Shown: positions 10,401 to 19,832, numbered from the stretch's first letter. The stretch: DNA of 64,000 nucleotides from Acetitomaculum ruminis DSM 5522 (GCF_900112085.1 NZ_FOJY01000007.1:35058-99057); one strand, 5' to 3'. The notes: generated from the sequence alone by a model not told the origin. Numbers and translations: made by a program.

Positions 10401-10593
10401 TACCAAAGCAATTAGGTCTCTGCCAAGAACTGATGCAGAAGAAGTTGTTGTTATAGCAATGACAGCAGATGCATTTTCTGATGCCATAAAAAAGGGTAAG
10501 GAATCCGGTATGGATGAATATGTTATAAAACCTTTAAATCCAAAGATTTTGTATAATACCCTGGTTAAACGAATAGGAGCAAAAAATGGTTAA
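7402..10593 (+). CDS. Hybrid sensor histidine kinase with several PAS domains and a receiver
   Basis: A cytoplasmic protein of 1063 aa with no membrane segment. The first ~680 residues contain several PAS-like sensory units, including an N-terminal one with a CDFC pair near residues 70-75 that might bind a metal or react to redox state (inference). A HisKA domain follows, with SHDIRTP (phospho-accepting His689). The HATPase domain has NLISNAVKYTPSGG, DNGIGM and GTGLGMSIVKK. A C-terminal receiver has VEDNEIN, Asp989 in MDIQLP, and a conserved Lys in YVIKPL. It is thus a hybrid kinase that would pass phosphate onward. The stop overlaps the next gene by 8 bp, so the two are co-transcribed. The signal sensed is unknown. 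Confidence 0.92.
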   Translation: MGEKVTKIDLSLYKELLESIRIPLYVIRQKDYEMLFINSYGKKYWGKYDDYQGKKCYHFMVEQDAPCDFCDFLSEEVSHIKMEEFYLDDKKAWMQGNIHKIIWDNEDAVLFYYFDVTEFKMKKIYDYLDLDTLDVLVQNVPSGMAIGYVENHIIKKLSINDIIEEYLGIPKGILYMNDHSLISTRIHKNDIPNVRKSMLGLKENHRIHSVKFRYSKNNNGCYIWYRIDVSCIDILNGYFLFISMHDIDDEKKKEEELWLANHTLEDTLKIYSAIAAKNESIVYEFDLKSRTLKAIDNEYARKRFKELGYPMVLKNVPEVFEGILDKKNYDLIKKIYAEFESGEKNNSVLIEAKEKDGKKRIAKLDYTCIYNSEGKPVKYYGTVQNITEKWEKNIEYKEKLEAFNNYDEKYLLAKVHVNLSDNYIISSADGQHKSLALVGADGKNYSEILDEVSQKALQKEDVDKIKEMYPDKLIKLYEKGKTNYEFYYRRGCRVKFYLWMKLDIQIFENPYKNNLEAFVYIYDSTKYSLSRMLISKITEIGFELIGIIDTVSGLISTYENDEGMENFVEKTAHLDYDSFFESEVGTSLYLENGERIKKYFKLENVVKEIEEKSTVSFRFNFRDADGNLKYKSIELCFLDDSKRYIYFCEYDITKQYLEEKEQYRKMEEAAKIAKMANDSKTEFISRISHDIRTPISIIKNMVDFAMEDIYEPEKLKSDLRKIEAANGFLLSLINDVLDISKIDSGKMELNEAPYTAKEHIENVESILKTMCDEKHLKYEIKDYTGQGVIVVDKIRINQIILNLISNAVKYTPSGGTVKYTSLTKQLKEEGKMLFGFEIEDNGIGMSKEFQKKLFEPFTQEYNNPFRKKTSSGTGLGMSIVKKIIDLMDGEIEVYSKLGRGTKIRVSVVTDDASDNLKYRDYFVKKMVKDDKAQIEGKILLVEDNEINMEIVKRIMDSYNIEYDSAINGKEAVDIFEKSSIGEFSAILMDIQLPIMNGYEATKAIRSLPRTDAEEVVVIAMTADAFSDAIKKGKESGMDEYVIKPLNPKILYNTLVKRIGAKNG

Positions 10594-11242
10594 ATATATA
10601 ATGTTTGATTTAGATGGTACCCTTACAGATTCAAGAGAAGGTATAATTAATTCTATCATATATGCCCTTGAATATTTTGGTATAAAGGCTCCAGGGGATA
10701 GAAGTTTACTGGAGTGCTTTATCGGGCCACCTTTAGATTATTCATTTCAGAAACATTATGGTTTTAGCGAGGAAAAAAGCTGGGAAGCAGTTGAAATTTA
10801 CAGAAAAAGATATGATCCCATAGGCAAGTTTGAAAACAAACCCTATGAAGGTATAGAAGAACTTTTAAAAATCCTTAAAAAAAATGGGAAAAAGCTTATA
10901 GTGGCTTCTTCAAAGCCTCATCAAATGTGCATAGATATTATAGAGCATTTTGGACTTGATAAATATTTTGATCATATTCAAGGGGGTGCCGATAAAGGAC
11001 AGTTACATTCAAAAACAGGTGTTATGAAAGAAGCTTTAAATGTAATGAACATTACAGAAGAAAAGAAGAAAGAAACTGTGATGGTTGGGGATACCATGTT
11101 CGATATCGAAGGAGCAAAAGCCCTTAACTTAAAAAGCATAGGGGTGTGCTATGGATTTGGAAGTAAAAAAGAATTAGAAGAGCATGGTGCAGATTTTATT
11201 GTAAAAGACATAGAACAGTTAAAAAAAGTATTATTGTCTTAA
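10586..11242 (+). CDS. HAD-superfamily hydrolase, phosphoglycolate phosphatase-like
   Basis: A 218-aa HAD hydrolase of the class with a helical cap domain. Motif I is FDLDGTLTDS, with nucleophile Asp8 and general acid Asp10. Motif II is VASSKP, and motif IV is GDTMFDIEGAKALN. The length and the REGIINSIIYAL cap start fit the Gph/PGP group, whose members act on small phosphomonoesters such as phosphoglycolate or nucleotides. The true substrate cannot be read from the sequence. It overlaps the 3' end of the histidine kinase gene by 8 bp and is followed 29 bp later by the CPBP protease gene, so the three genes probably form one operon. Confidence 0.88.
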   Translation: MVKYIMFDLDGTLTDSREGIINSIIYALEYFGIKAPGDRSLLECFIGPPLDYSFQKHYGFSEEKSWEAVEIYRKRYDPIGKFENKPYEGIEELLKILKKNGKKLIVASSKPHQMCIDIIEHFGLDKYFDHIQGGADKGQLHSKTGVMKEALNVMNITEEKKKETVMVGDTMFDIEGAKALNLKSIGVCYGFGSKKELEEHGADFIVKDIEQLKKVLLS

Positions 11243-11271
11243 AAATAAAAAAATACGAAAGTGGACTTTTT

Positions 11272-12129
11272 ATGAATAAGAAAAATGTTTTTTTAGATAT
11301 ATTAAATATAATATGGCCTGTAGCCCTTTATTTATTAATAAAGGCGTTTTTTGTGACGGCAGTTACTACCTTTATTTCCTATGCAAAAAATGCCAGATTA
11401 ATAATAGGAAATCTTGATTTTTCTACCTTGGCTTCCAGTGCCGATGTTTCAGAAATGTTAAGAGTATTAAGTTATTACACCACAATAATTGTAACTTTAG
11501 TTTGTATTCCGGTATTTTATGTGATTTATAAAAGGGATAAAATGAGAAGAAACGAGAATGGAAAAAAAGTAAGGCTCTCACAAAATGCAGTAGGTCTGAT
11601 AGTTCTTTTGGGTGTTTCTTTAAATGTATCTCTTAATAATCTAATATATTTAAGTGGTATAGCCTTTGATTCAGAGGCCTTTAATGAAACAACGGCTAGT
11701 CTGTATTCATCAGGCTTGATTTGGGAATTATTGGGGGCAGTGATTCTGGCACCGGTAGCGGAAGAACTTATCTTTAGAGGGGTTTTATATGCAAGATTAA
11801 AGAAAGTATTTCCTCCTATAGTTTCTGCTGTAATATCCGGACTTGTTTTTGGAGCGATTCACGGAAATATTGTACAATTTATTTATGCCGGAATTATTGG
11901 AATAATTTTTGCAGTATTGGTAGAAAAATATAAAACAATAAAGGTTAGCATTTTAGCTCATGCCACAGCAAATTTTGTTTCCATTATTTCAGTGGAATCC
12001 ACTATGTTTGATTTTATGTATAAAAATAATGCAACTTATGTGGCAATTACCATTGCCAGCTGTTGCGTAGCAGCATTTATTATAGGAAATTTAAGTCAAT
12101 CGGAAAAATCATCACGCTCAGGATTTTAA
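11272..12129 (+). CDS. CPBP family intramembrane metalloprotease
   Basis: A 285-aa integral membrane protein with the three motifs of the CPBP (Abi/CAAX protease) family. These are EELIFR (Glu164, Glu165, Arg169), FGAIH (His197) and HATAN (His230, Asn234). Hydrophobic segments surround these residues, so the active site lies within the membrane. Family members cleave prenylated proteins or leader peptides, or take part in bacteriocin immunity; which role applies here is unknown. It is the last gene of the unit that starts with the hybrid kinase and is followed by a terminator at 12225. Confidence 0.88.
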   Translation: MNKKNVFLDILNIIWPVALYLLIKAFFVTAVTTFISYAKNARLIIGNLDFSTLASSADVSEMLRVLSYYTTIIVTLVCIPVFYVIYKRDKMRRNENGKKVRLSQNAVGLIVLLGVSLNVSLNNLIYLSGIAFDSEAFNETTASLYSSGLIWELLGAVILAPVAEELIFRGVLYARLKKVFPPIVSAVISGLVFGAIHGNIVQFIYAGIIGIIFAVLVEKYKTIKVSILAHATANFVSIISVESTMFDFMYKNNATYVAITIASCCVAAFIIGNLSQSEKSSRSGF

Positions 12130-12224
12130 AGAAAAAATCACATTGTGAAAAATAGTCCTTTACAAATGATAAAAAGTGGTGTATATTTCCTTTAACACAT
12201 CAATTCGATAAAGAATTTTTAATT

Positions 12225-12275
12225 AAGCCAAAGGCGGCTTACTCTTATTTGAGTATTCGTCTTTGGCTTTTTTTA
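12225..12275 (+). terminator. Rho-independent terminator
   Basis: The stem AAGCCAAAGGCG (12225-12236) pairs with CGTCTTTGGCTT (12258-12269, one G-U pair) and runs into a stretch of T. It separates the CPBP gene from gltB. Confidence 0.85.
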
Positions 12276-12393
12276 TTCTTTTTGTAAGTGAAAGGGACAA
12301 TCAGAATTTAAGAATTTATCGAAAATTGATTGTAAATAAAAGAGTTGTTGGCACAAGTTAAGCTGTTACCAATTAAAAATCGGAGGTCTACTA

Positions 12394-15300
12394 ATGGATA
12401 AATTTGGTATTAATAACAAAATGAAAACGCCTCCTCTTTATAATGAAGCTTTTGAGCATGACAATTGTGGTATAGGTGCAGTTGTTAATATAAAGGGGTT
12501 AAAAACTCACAAGGCTGTTGTGGATGCCTTAAAGGTTGTTGAAAACTTAGAACACAGGGCAGGAAAAGATGCTGAAGGAAAAACCGGAGACGGTGTAGGA
12601 ATTCATCTTCAGATATCTCATGATTTTTTTAAAAAAACCTGTAAAACTTGCAGTATTGAATTAGGTGAACCGGGAACCTACGGTATTGGAATGTTCTTCT
12701 TTCCACAGGATGAATTAAAAAGAAACAGTGCAAAGAAAATGTTTGAGATTATTGTGGATAGAGAAGGTATGGAATTTTTAGGATGGAGGAAAGTTCCTAC
12801 AAAACCTGAAATCTTAGGACACAGTGCTGTAGAATGTATGCCTTATATTATGCAGGCTTTCATCAAAAAACCTAAAAATGTAAATAAGGGAATTGATTTT
12901 GACAGATTATTATATATAGTAAGAAGAATTTTTGAGCAAAGTAACGAAGATACCTATGTGGTTTCCCTCTCAAGCAGAACAATAGTATATAAGGGAATGT
13001 TTCTGGTAAACCAGCTTAGAATGTTTTTTGACGATTTAAGAGATGAAGATTATAAATCTGCAATCGCCATGGTACATTCTCGTTTTTCTACCAATACAAC
13101 TCCAAGCTGGGAAAGAGCCCATCCATACAGATTTATTGTTCATAATGGAGAAATCAATACCATAAAAGGTAATGCTGATAAAATGTTAGCCCGTGAAGAA
13201 AATATGAATTCAAAATATCTTCATGATGAATTATCCAAAATACTGCCGGCTATTTCAGCTTCAGGTTCAGATTCAGCCATGCTTGATAATACTTTGGAAT
13301 TTCTGGTAATGAGTGGAATGGATTTGCCTCATGCAGTAATGATTACCATTCCGGAGCCATGGGACAATAACAGAATTATGTCTCAAAAGAAAAAGGATTT
13401 TTATCAATATTATGCAACTATGATGGAACCTTGGGATGGACCTGCATCAATTTTATTTTCAGATGGAGATATAATGGGAGCTGTTCTTGACAGAAACGGT
13501 CTGCGTCCTTCCAGATATTATATTACAGATGATGATTATCTTGTTTTATCATCTGAAGTAGGTGTTTTGGATATTGCACCTGAGCATATTGTAGTTAAAG
13601 AAAGACTTCATCCGGGAAAAATGCTTCTTGTTGATACAGTTGCCGGAAGAATAATTGATGATGATGAACTAAAGGAAAATTATGCAAGACGCGCTCCATA
13701 CGGAGAATGGCTTGATGCAAATCTTATAGAATTAAAAGATATAAAAATACCTAATAAAAATGTACCTCAGTTGGATAAGGTTACAAGAAGAAAGCTTCAA
13801 AAAGCTTTTGGATATACCTATGAAGAACTTACAAATGAAATTCTTCCTATGGCCTATAAAGGTTCAGAGGCTATTGTTGCCATGGGAATAGACTCTCCAT
13901 TGGCAGTATTATCAAAGGGACACCAACCTTTGTTTAACTATTTTAAACAATTATTTGCCCAGGTTACAAATCCACCGATAGATGCCATTAGGGAAAAGGT
14001 TGTTACTTCAACAACTGTTTATATAGGTGCAGATGGAAATCTTTTGGAGGAAAAACCGGTTAACTGTAATGTAATAAAAGTACATAATCCGATACTTACA
14101 AACACGGATCTATTAAAGCTTAAGGAAATGAAAGTTCCGGGATTTACGGTAAGAGTGATTCCAATTACATATTACAAGGGAACCAGTCTTGAGAAAGCAA
14201 TTGACAGATTATTCATTGAAACAGACAGAGCTTACAGGGATGGTGCCAATATAATTATTCTTTCAGACAGAGGAATAGATGAAAACCATGAAGCAATTCC
14301 TTCATTACTGGCAGTTTCAGCACTTCAGCAATATCTGGTAAGAACCAAAATGCGTACCCAGCTTTCTCTTATCTTAGAAAGCGGTGAGCCAAGAGAAGTA
14401 CATCATTTTGCTACACTTTTAGGCTACGGCGCATCTGCAATAAATCCATATCTTGCACTTGACAGTGTAAAAGAGCTTATTGAAGACGGAATGCTTGATA
14501 AGGATTATTATGCAGCTATGGAAGACTATAATAAGGCTGTCCTTGACGGAATAGTAAAAATTGCCTCCAAAATGGGTATTTCCACAATTCAGTCCTATGA
14601 AGGTTCTAAGATATTTGAGGCCATAGGAATTGATAAGGAAGTAATTGATAAATACTTTACAAATACAGTATGCAGAGTGGAAGGACTGGGACTTTCTGAT
14701 ATTCAGCAGGATGTTGAAACATTACATAATGCAGCTTTTGATCCTTTGGGATTAAATTCAAATTTGGAATTAAATACCGTAGGAAGACAAAGATTTAGAA
14801 GCGGTGATGAAAGGCATTTATATAATCCAAAGACAATTCATTTGTTGCAATTATCCACAAGGACCAACGATTATAAGCTTTTCAAGGAGTATTCAAAGGA
14901 AATCAATGAAGAATTAGGTCTGATAAATTTAAGAGGACTTATTGATTTTAATTATCCAAAAAAATCAGTACCTTTAGAAGAAGTAGAGGGAGTTGACTCC
15001 ATTGTAAAAAGATTTAAAACTGGGGCGATGTCTTATGGTTCAATATCCCAGGAAGCTCATGAAGCATTGGCAGTTGCCATGAATACCTTAAAGGGAAAAT
15101 CAAATTCAGGTGAAGGTGGAGAAAGCCCTGAAAGACTCACAATAGGAGAAGATGGTTTAAATAAATGCTCAGCTATAAAACAGGTGGCATCTGGAAGATT
15201 TGGTGTTACCATTGAATATCTGGTGAGTGCAAAAGAAATACAGATAAAAATGGCACAGGGAGCAAAACCTGGAGAAGGAGGACATCTTCCTGCCGGAAAA

Positions 15301-16953
15301 GTATATCCTTGGATAGCTAAAACCAGACATTCAACTCCGGGAGTGGGACTTATTTCACCGCCTCCTCATCATGATATTTATTCAATAGAAGATTTGGCAC
15401 AGCTTATTTATGACCTTAAAAATGCCAATAAAAATGCCAAAATATCCGTAAAACTGGTATCTGAGGCAGGAGTGGGAACAGTTGCGGCAGGTGTTGCCAA
15501 GGCAGGTGCCCAGGTTATACTGATTTCCGGATTTGATGGAGGTACCGGAGCTGCGCCTAGAAATTCAATTCAAAATGCAGGTCTTCCATGGGAATTAGGA
15601 CTGGCTGAAACTCACCAGACCCTCATTAAAAACGGCCTTAGAAATAAAGTAAGAATAGAAACAGATGGAAAATTAATGACAGGAAGAGATGTGGCTATAG
15701 CAGCTATTTTAGGTGCAGAAGAGTTTGGATTTGCAACAGCACCTCTTATCACTTTGGGCTGTGTAATGATGAGAGTCTGCAACCTGGATACCTGCCCTGT
15801 AGGAGTGGCTACACAAAATCCGGAACTTAGAAAGAGATTTACGGGAAAACCAGAATATGTTATTAATTTCATGAAATTTATAGCAGAAGAATTAAGAGAA
15901 TACATGGCAAAATTAGGTGTCAGAAGTCTTGATGAGCTGGTGGGACGTACTGATTTACTTAAAAAGAAAGAAAATCTGGAAGAGCGTCCTGCAAAAATTG
16001 ATTTATCAAAGATTCTTGATAATCCTTATTCAAAGATGAAAAAAGTGATTTTTGATTCAAAACAGGTATATGATTTTGAACTGGAAAAAACAGCCGATGA
16101 AAAAGTTCTAATAAACAAGTTATTGCCACATATAAAAAATAATGAAAAAGGCAGTGTTGAAATAAATGTTGGAAACACAGACAGAACTTTTGGTACAATG
16201 CTTGGTTCTGTTATTGCAAAAAATTTCGGAGAAAATACTTTAGAGGACGACACCTATATTGTAAAATGCCATGGTGCCGGAGGACAAAGTTTTGGAGCAT
16301 TTATTCCAAAGGGACTGACTTTGGAATTGGAAGGAGACAGTAACGATTACTTTGGAAAAGGACTTTCAGGTGGAAAACTCATGGTTTATCCTCCAAAGGG
16401 ATCAAAATTCAAAGAGGATGAAAATATTATTATAGGAAATGTTGCATTATATGGTGCAACTAGCGGAAAAGCCTTTATAAACGGTGTAGCAGGAGAAAGA
16501 TTTGCAGTTAGAAACTCAGGAGTAAAGGCAGTAGTAGAAGGCGTGGGAGATCATGCTTGCGAATATATGACTGGAGGCTGTGTAGTGGTACTTGGTAAAA
16601 CCGGAAAGAATTTCGCAGCCGGAATGAGCGGTGGTATTGCCTATGTACTTGATGAAGACAGTGATTTATATACCAGAGTAAATAAATCCATGGTATTTAG
16701 CGAATCACTTAATTCAAAATATGATGTAGTTAAATTAAATGAAATGATTAGAGAGCATGTTAAAAATACAGATTCAAAAATCGGAAAGAAAATTCTTGAT
16801 AATTTTGAAACATATCTTCCTAAATTCAAGAAAATTATTCCATATGACTACGATAAAATGTTAAATACCATTGTAGCCATGGAAGAAAAGGGTCTTAGCA
16901 GAAAACAGGCTCAGATAGAAGCATTTTATGCCATAAAAGGAGGTATGAAATAA
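12394..16953 (+). CDS. gltB: Glutamate synthase (NADPH) large subunit
   Basis: A full-length 1519-aa large subunit. The class II amidotransferase domain starts at Cys25 (HDNCGIGAVV), preceded by a short propeptide that is normally removed so that Cys becomes the N-terminus. The central and FMN-binding synthase domains follow, with GGTGAAPRNS and ETHQTL. The 3Fe-4S cluster cysteines are Cys1123, Cys1129 and Cys1134 (spacing x5, x4, as known for the family). The C-terminal GXGXG domain is also present. It makes glutamate from glutamine and 2-oxoglutarate together with GltD. AATCGGAGG precedes the ATG. It overlaps gltD by one base (TAATG), so the two are translationally coupled. Confidence 0.97.
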   Translation: MDKFGINNKMKTPPLYNEAFEHDNCGIGAVVNIKGLKTHKAVVDALKVVENLEHRAGKDAEGKTGDGVGIHLQISHDFFKKTCKTCSIELGEPGTYGIGMFFFPQDELKRNSAKKMFEIIVDREGMEFLGWRKVPTKPEILGHSAVECMPYIMQAFIKKPKNVNKGIDFDRLLYIVRRIFEQSNEDTYVVSLSSRTIVYKGMFLVNQLRMFFDDLRDEDYKSAIAMVHSRFSTNTTPSWERAHPYRFIVHNGEINTIKGNADKMLAREENMNSKYLHDELSKILPAISASGSDSAMLDNTLEFLVMSGMDLPHAVMITIPEPWDNNRIMSQKKKDFYQYYATMMEPWDGPASILFSDGDIMGAVLDRNGLRPSRYYITDDDYLVLSSEVGVLDIAPEHIVVKERLHPGKMLLVDTVAGRIIDDDELKENYARRAPYGEWLDANLIELKDIKIPNKNVPQLDKVTRRKLQKAFGYTYEELTNEILPMAYKGSEAIVAMGIDSPLAVLSKGHQPLFNYFKQLFAQVTNPPIDAIREKVVTSTTVYIGADGNLLEEKPVNCNVIKVHNPILTNTDLLKLKEMKVPGFTVRVIPITYYKGTSLEKAIDRLFIETDRAYRDGANIIILSDRGIDENHEAIPSLLAVSALQQYLVRTKMRTQLSLILESGEPREVHHFATLLGYGASAINPYLALDSVKELIEDGMLDKDYYAAMEDYNKAVLDGIVKIASKMGISTIQSYEGSKIFEAIGIDKEVIDKYFTNTVCRVEGLGLSDIQQDVETLHNAAFDPLGLNSNLELNTVGRQRFRSGDERHLYNPKTIHLLQLSTRTNDYKLFKEYSKEINEELGLINLRGLIDFNYPKKSVPLEEVEGVDSIVKRFKTGAMSYGSISQEAHEALAVAMNTLKGKSNSGEGGESPERLTIGEDGLNKCSAIKQVASGRFGVTIEYLVSAKEIQIKMAQGAKPGEGGHLPAGKVYPWIAKTRHSTPGVGLISPPPHHDIYSIEDLAQLIYDLKNANKNAKISVKLVSEAGVGTVAAGVAKAGAQVILISGFDGGTGAAPRNSIQNAGLPWELGLAETHQTLIKNGLRNKVRIETDGKLMTGRDVAIAAILGAEEFGFATAPLITLGCVMMRVCNLDTCPVGVATQNPELRKRFTGKPEYVINFMKFIAEELREYMAKLGVRSLDELVGRTDLLKKKENLEERPAKIDLSKILDNPYSKMKKVIFDSKQVYDFELEKTADEKVLINKLLPHIKNNEKGSVEINVGNTDRTFGTMLGSVIAKNFGENTLEDDTYIVKCHGAGGQSFGAFIPKGLTLELEGDSNDYFGKGLSGGKLMVYPPKGSKFKEDENIIIGNVALYGATSGKAFINGVAGERFAVRNSGVKAVVEGVGDHACEYMTGGCVVVLGKTGKNFAAGMSGGIAYVLDEDSDLYTRVNKSMVFSESLNSKYDVVKLNEMIREHVKNTDSKIGKKILDNFETYLPKFKKIIPYDYDKMLNTIVAMEEKGLSRKQAQIEAFYAIKGGMK

Positions 16954-18473
16954 TGGGAAAAGCAACAGGTTTTTTAGAATATGAAAGACAGGGCGGAGTA
17001 CTTGTTCAAGAAAAGCAGCGTATAAAAAACTATAATGAATTCCACGAATACCTCTCAGAAGAAGAACAACAGATTCAGGCATCAAGATGCATGAATTGCG
17101 GTGTACCTTTTTGCCAGTTTGGAATGGAAATAATGGGAATGGCATCAGGTTGTCCTTTGCACAATCTCATTCCGGAATGGAATGATTTGATATATAAAGG
17201 AAACTGGGAATTGGCCTATAACAGACTTAAGAAAACCAATAGTTTCCCTGAATTTACCTCAAGAGTGTGTCCGGCTTTATGTGAGGCTGCCTGCACCTGC
17301 GGTTTAAATGGGGACTCAGTAAGTGTAAGGGAAAATGAACATGCTATTATAGAAAAAGCCTATAAAGAAGGTTTTGCAAAGGTAAATATTCCTAATATAA
17401 AAACTGGTAAAAAAATAGCGATTATAGGTTCAGGACCTGCAGGACTTGCTGCGGCAGACCAGTTAAATCAAAGAGGTCATAGTGTAACTGTATTTGAAAG
17501 AGATGATCGTCCTGGTGGATTATTAATGTATGGAATACCTAATATGAAACTGGAGAAGGACATCATATACAGGAAAATTGATATTATGAAAGAAGAAGGG
17601 GTGGAGTTTAAACTTTCACAAAATATTGGAAAGGATAAAAAAGCCTCTGAAATATTAAAGGAATTTGATAGTGTTATATTAGCCTGTGGGGCTAAAAATC
17701 CAAGGGATATAAAAGCCGCCGGAAGAGATGCCAAGGGAATATACTTTGCTGTGGATTTTTTAACTTCCAGCACAAAAGCATTGTTAAAGGTAAGGCAAAA
17801 AGATAAAAAGACAGATAATTTAGCAAAAGCAGATGGATTTATTGACTCTAAAGGAAAGAAAGTAATTGTAATAGGTGGCGGAGATACAGGAAATGACTGT
17901 GTGGCAACCTGTATTCGTCATGGTGCAAAATCAGTTACTCAGTTAGAGATGATGCCTAAGGCACCGGAAAAAAGAGCTCAAGACAATCCATGGCCACAAT
18001 GGCCTAAAGTCTGCAAAACCGACTATGGTCAGGAAGAAGCAAAAGCAGTATTTGGAAGCGACCCAAGAGTATATCAGACAACCGTAAAAGAATTTATTAA
18101 AAATGAAAAAGGTGAATTAAAGGCTGTAAAATGCGTAAATCTGGAGTTTTCAAAAGATGAAAAAACAGGCAAAAATCTAATGAAAGAAGTTGCAGGTAGC
18201 GAAAAGATATTAGATTGTGACCTGTTACTTATAGCAGCCGGATTTTTGGGAAGTGAAGAATATGTGGCAAAGGCTTTTGGTGTAGAACTTGATGAGAAAA
18301 CCAATGTATCAACTCAAAAAGGCAGATATGCCACAAATGTAAAAAAAGTATTCACAGCAGGAGATATGCATAGAGGACAGTCTTTAGTGGTATGGGCAAT
18401 TCTTGAAGGAAGAGAATGTGCCAGACAGGTAGATGAATACTTAATGGGATATACAAATTTATCCCCACAATAA
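16953..18473 (+). CDS. gltD: Glutamate synthase small subunit
   Basis: A 506-aa flavoprotein that supplies electrons from NAD(P)H to GltB. The N-terminal part holds cysteine groups for two 4Fe-4S clusters (CMNCGVPFC, GCPL, CPALCEAAC). An FAD-binding Rossmann motif (IIGSGPAGLAAA, about residue 155) is followed by RPGGLLMYGIP. The NADPH-binding motif IGGGDTGND lies near residue 306. The C-terminal GDMHRGQSLVVWAI is the usual second FAD contact. The start overlaps the gltB stop by one base, with AAAGGAGG upstream. A terminator at 18512 ends the operon. Confidence 0.97.
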   Translation: MGKATGFLEYERQGGVLVQEKQRIKNYNEFHEYLSEEEQQIQASRCMNCGVPFCQFGMEIMGMASGCPLHNLIPEWNDLIYKGNWELAYNRLKKTNSFPEFTSRVCPALCEAACTCGLNGDSVSVRENEHAIIEKAYKEGFAKVNIPNIKTGKKIAIIGSGPAGLAAADQLNQRGHSVTVFERDDRPGGLLMYGIPNMKLEKDIIYRKIDIMKEEGVEFKLSQNIGKDKKASEILKEFDSVILACGAKNPRDIKAAGRDAKGIYFAVDFLTSSTKALLKVRQKDKKTDNLAKADGFIDSKGKKVIVIGGGDTGNDCVATCIRHGAKSVTQLEMMPKAPEKRAQDNPWPQWPKVCKTDYGQEEAKAVFGSDPRVYQTTVKEFIKNEKGELKAVKCVNLEFSKDEKTGKNLMKEVAGSEKILDCDLLLIAAGFLGSEEYVAKAFGVELDEKTNVSTQKGRYATNVKKVFTAGDMHRGQSLVVWAILEGRECARQVDEYLMGYTNLSPQ

Positions 18474-18511
18474 TCGCCCTTTCGTAGTTATTAATATATT
18501 TATCCAACAAA

Positions 18512-18544
18512 AAGCCGGGAAGTTTTTATGCTCCCGGCTTTTTT
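18512..18544 (+). terminator. Terminator of the gltBD operon
   Basis: The stem AAGCCGGGA (18512-18520) pairs with TCCCGGCTT (18532-18540), followed by T. The flanking A run means it may also serve the convergent minus-strand gene. Confidence 0.9.
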
Positions 18545-18559
18545 CCTTTAAATATTAAA

Positions 18560-19351
18560 TTAAATAAGCTCGTAATGAACCAAAGCCTTATAAAGACCAT
18601 CTTCCCACATGTCATCTGTAATGTATTCGGCGGCTTCTTTGGCATCCTTTGTCCCATTTCCCATACATATGGCATGTTCTACCATGTTAAACATATCAAG
18701 GTCATTACTGCTGTCTCCAAAGCCATAGCTGTCTTTAATATCCACGTCAAGCATTTCACAAACCTGCTTGATACCGGTTCCTTTGTTACATCCCTTAGGA
18801 ACAAGCTCAAGATAAATATTTCCGTGAGCTATTCCATCAAAAACATCCTTTAAAGGTTCCATAACATCTTCATTTTTAAAATCAGGTCCAACTCTTAAAG
18901 TCATTTTATTAATATCAATTTTTTCCACATCATCGTATATTGGAAATATTTTTTCTTTAAAAGCTGTATTAAATATACCGTTTTCAGAACTTATATCATG
19001 CAGCGCATCAAAATCAAAATATAATCTTTCCCAACCTTCTAAAACAGGTACAGAGTTTGTTTTATTAATAACATTCAGGGCTCTTTCAATATCAGAATGG
19101 GGTACTTTGATGTTTTGCTTTACTTCTCCCTGATAGGAAATATAGGTTCCACATCCGGCGCTGATTCCGTCAAAGCCCAATTTAAGAATAGTATCATCGT
19201 CGATAAAGGCTCTTGTTCTTCCGGTGGAAAGAAAAGAGTATATGCCATTTTCCCTAAGTTTTTTTAGGCCTTCTTTTGTACTTTCTGGAATCCCCTTTTT
19301 AAAATCATATATAGTTCCATCAACATCAAAAAATGCAATTTTTTTCTTCAT
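18560..19351 (-). CDS. Cof-type HAD-IIB phosphatase
   Basis: A 263-aa HAD hydrolase of the Cof/HAD-IIB group. Motif I is FFDVDGTIYD (Asp9, Asp11), motif II is STGRT, and motif IV is GFGDSSNDLDMF. A large cap domain sits between motifs II and III, as expected for the IIB subgroup. Family members dephosphorylate sugar phosphates or cofactors such as PLP and FMN, but the substrate cannot be assigned here. The gene stands alone, convergent with gltD and divergent from groES. Confidence 0.88.
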   Translation of the reverse strand: MKKKIAFFDVDGTIYDFKKGIPESTKEGLKKLRENGIYSFLSTGRTRAFIDDDTILKLGFDGISAGCGTYISYQGEVKQNIKVPHSDIERALNVINKTNSVPVLEGWERLYFDFDALHDISSENGIFNTAFKEKIFPIYDDVEKIDINKMTLRVGPDFKNEDVMEPLKDVFDGIAHGNIYLELVPKGCNKGTGIKQVCEMLDVDIKDSYGFGDSSNDLDMFNMVEHAICMGNGTKDAKEAAEYITDDMWEDGLYKALVHYELI

Positions 19352-19704
19352 TGATTGTTTCCTTTCTGAAATCGGTTAAAAGGGACATATATTCCTTAGA
19401 TGGGAACTATCCCTTTCCTTTACAATTAATCCTTATAAAATTTAATCACATTAAGACATACTAACATAAAATAACAAGTTCATCCAGTAGGGGACAAAAA
19501 GGTTGGGGGTAAATTAATATTTTACTTTAGAAAATATTAATTTTTTAAAGGAGATTAAGAAAGAATTCGTTTAAAAAAAGCAGCCCAAATCTTTCTAAAA
19601 GCCCGAAAAATAGCGAAAAATGTTAAAATTGAGTAAATGAAAGAAAAAAAGAGAAAATAAGAGAAAAAATATATTTAATTAATACTAAATTAATATAAAT
19701 TTGT
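19352..19704. other. Gene-free AT-rich stretch with a perfect hairpin
   Basis: No coding region is seen in the roughly 350 bases between the HAD gene and the groES promoter. The part nearest 19352 must hold the HAD promoter on the minus strand. A perfect 13-bp inverted repeat (19511-19523 with 19531-19543, loop ACTTTAG) made only of A and T is the one clear structure. The T run after it could make it a weak terminator or attenuator. Confidence 0.5.
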
Positions 19705-19733
19705 TTGCACAAATCCAAGTGAAAAATTATTAT
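19705..19733 (+). promoter_or_regulatory. groESL promoter
   Basis: The -35 box TTGCAC (19705-19710), a 17-nt spacer and the -10 box TATTAT (19728-19733) lie directly before the CIRCE operator. This is the expected layout for an HrcA-repressed heat-shock operon. Confidence 0.85.
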
Positions 19734-19743
19734 ATGACTATCG

Positions 19744-19770
19744 GTAGCACTCAAAGGGTGTGAGTGCTAA
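19744..19770 (+). promoter_or_regulatory. CIRCE operator (HrcA binding site)
   Basis: GTAGCACTC, 9 nt, GAGTGCTAA matches the CIRCE consensus (TTAGCACTC-N9-GAGTGCTAA) at all but one base of the left arm. It sits at the predicted transcription start of groES-groEL, so HrcA repression is expected. Confidence 0.95.
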
Positions 19771-19832
19771 TAATAAATGAAAGTATATTAATTTAGACAT
19801 ATAATTGTCATTAATTTAAGGAGGAATACGAA

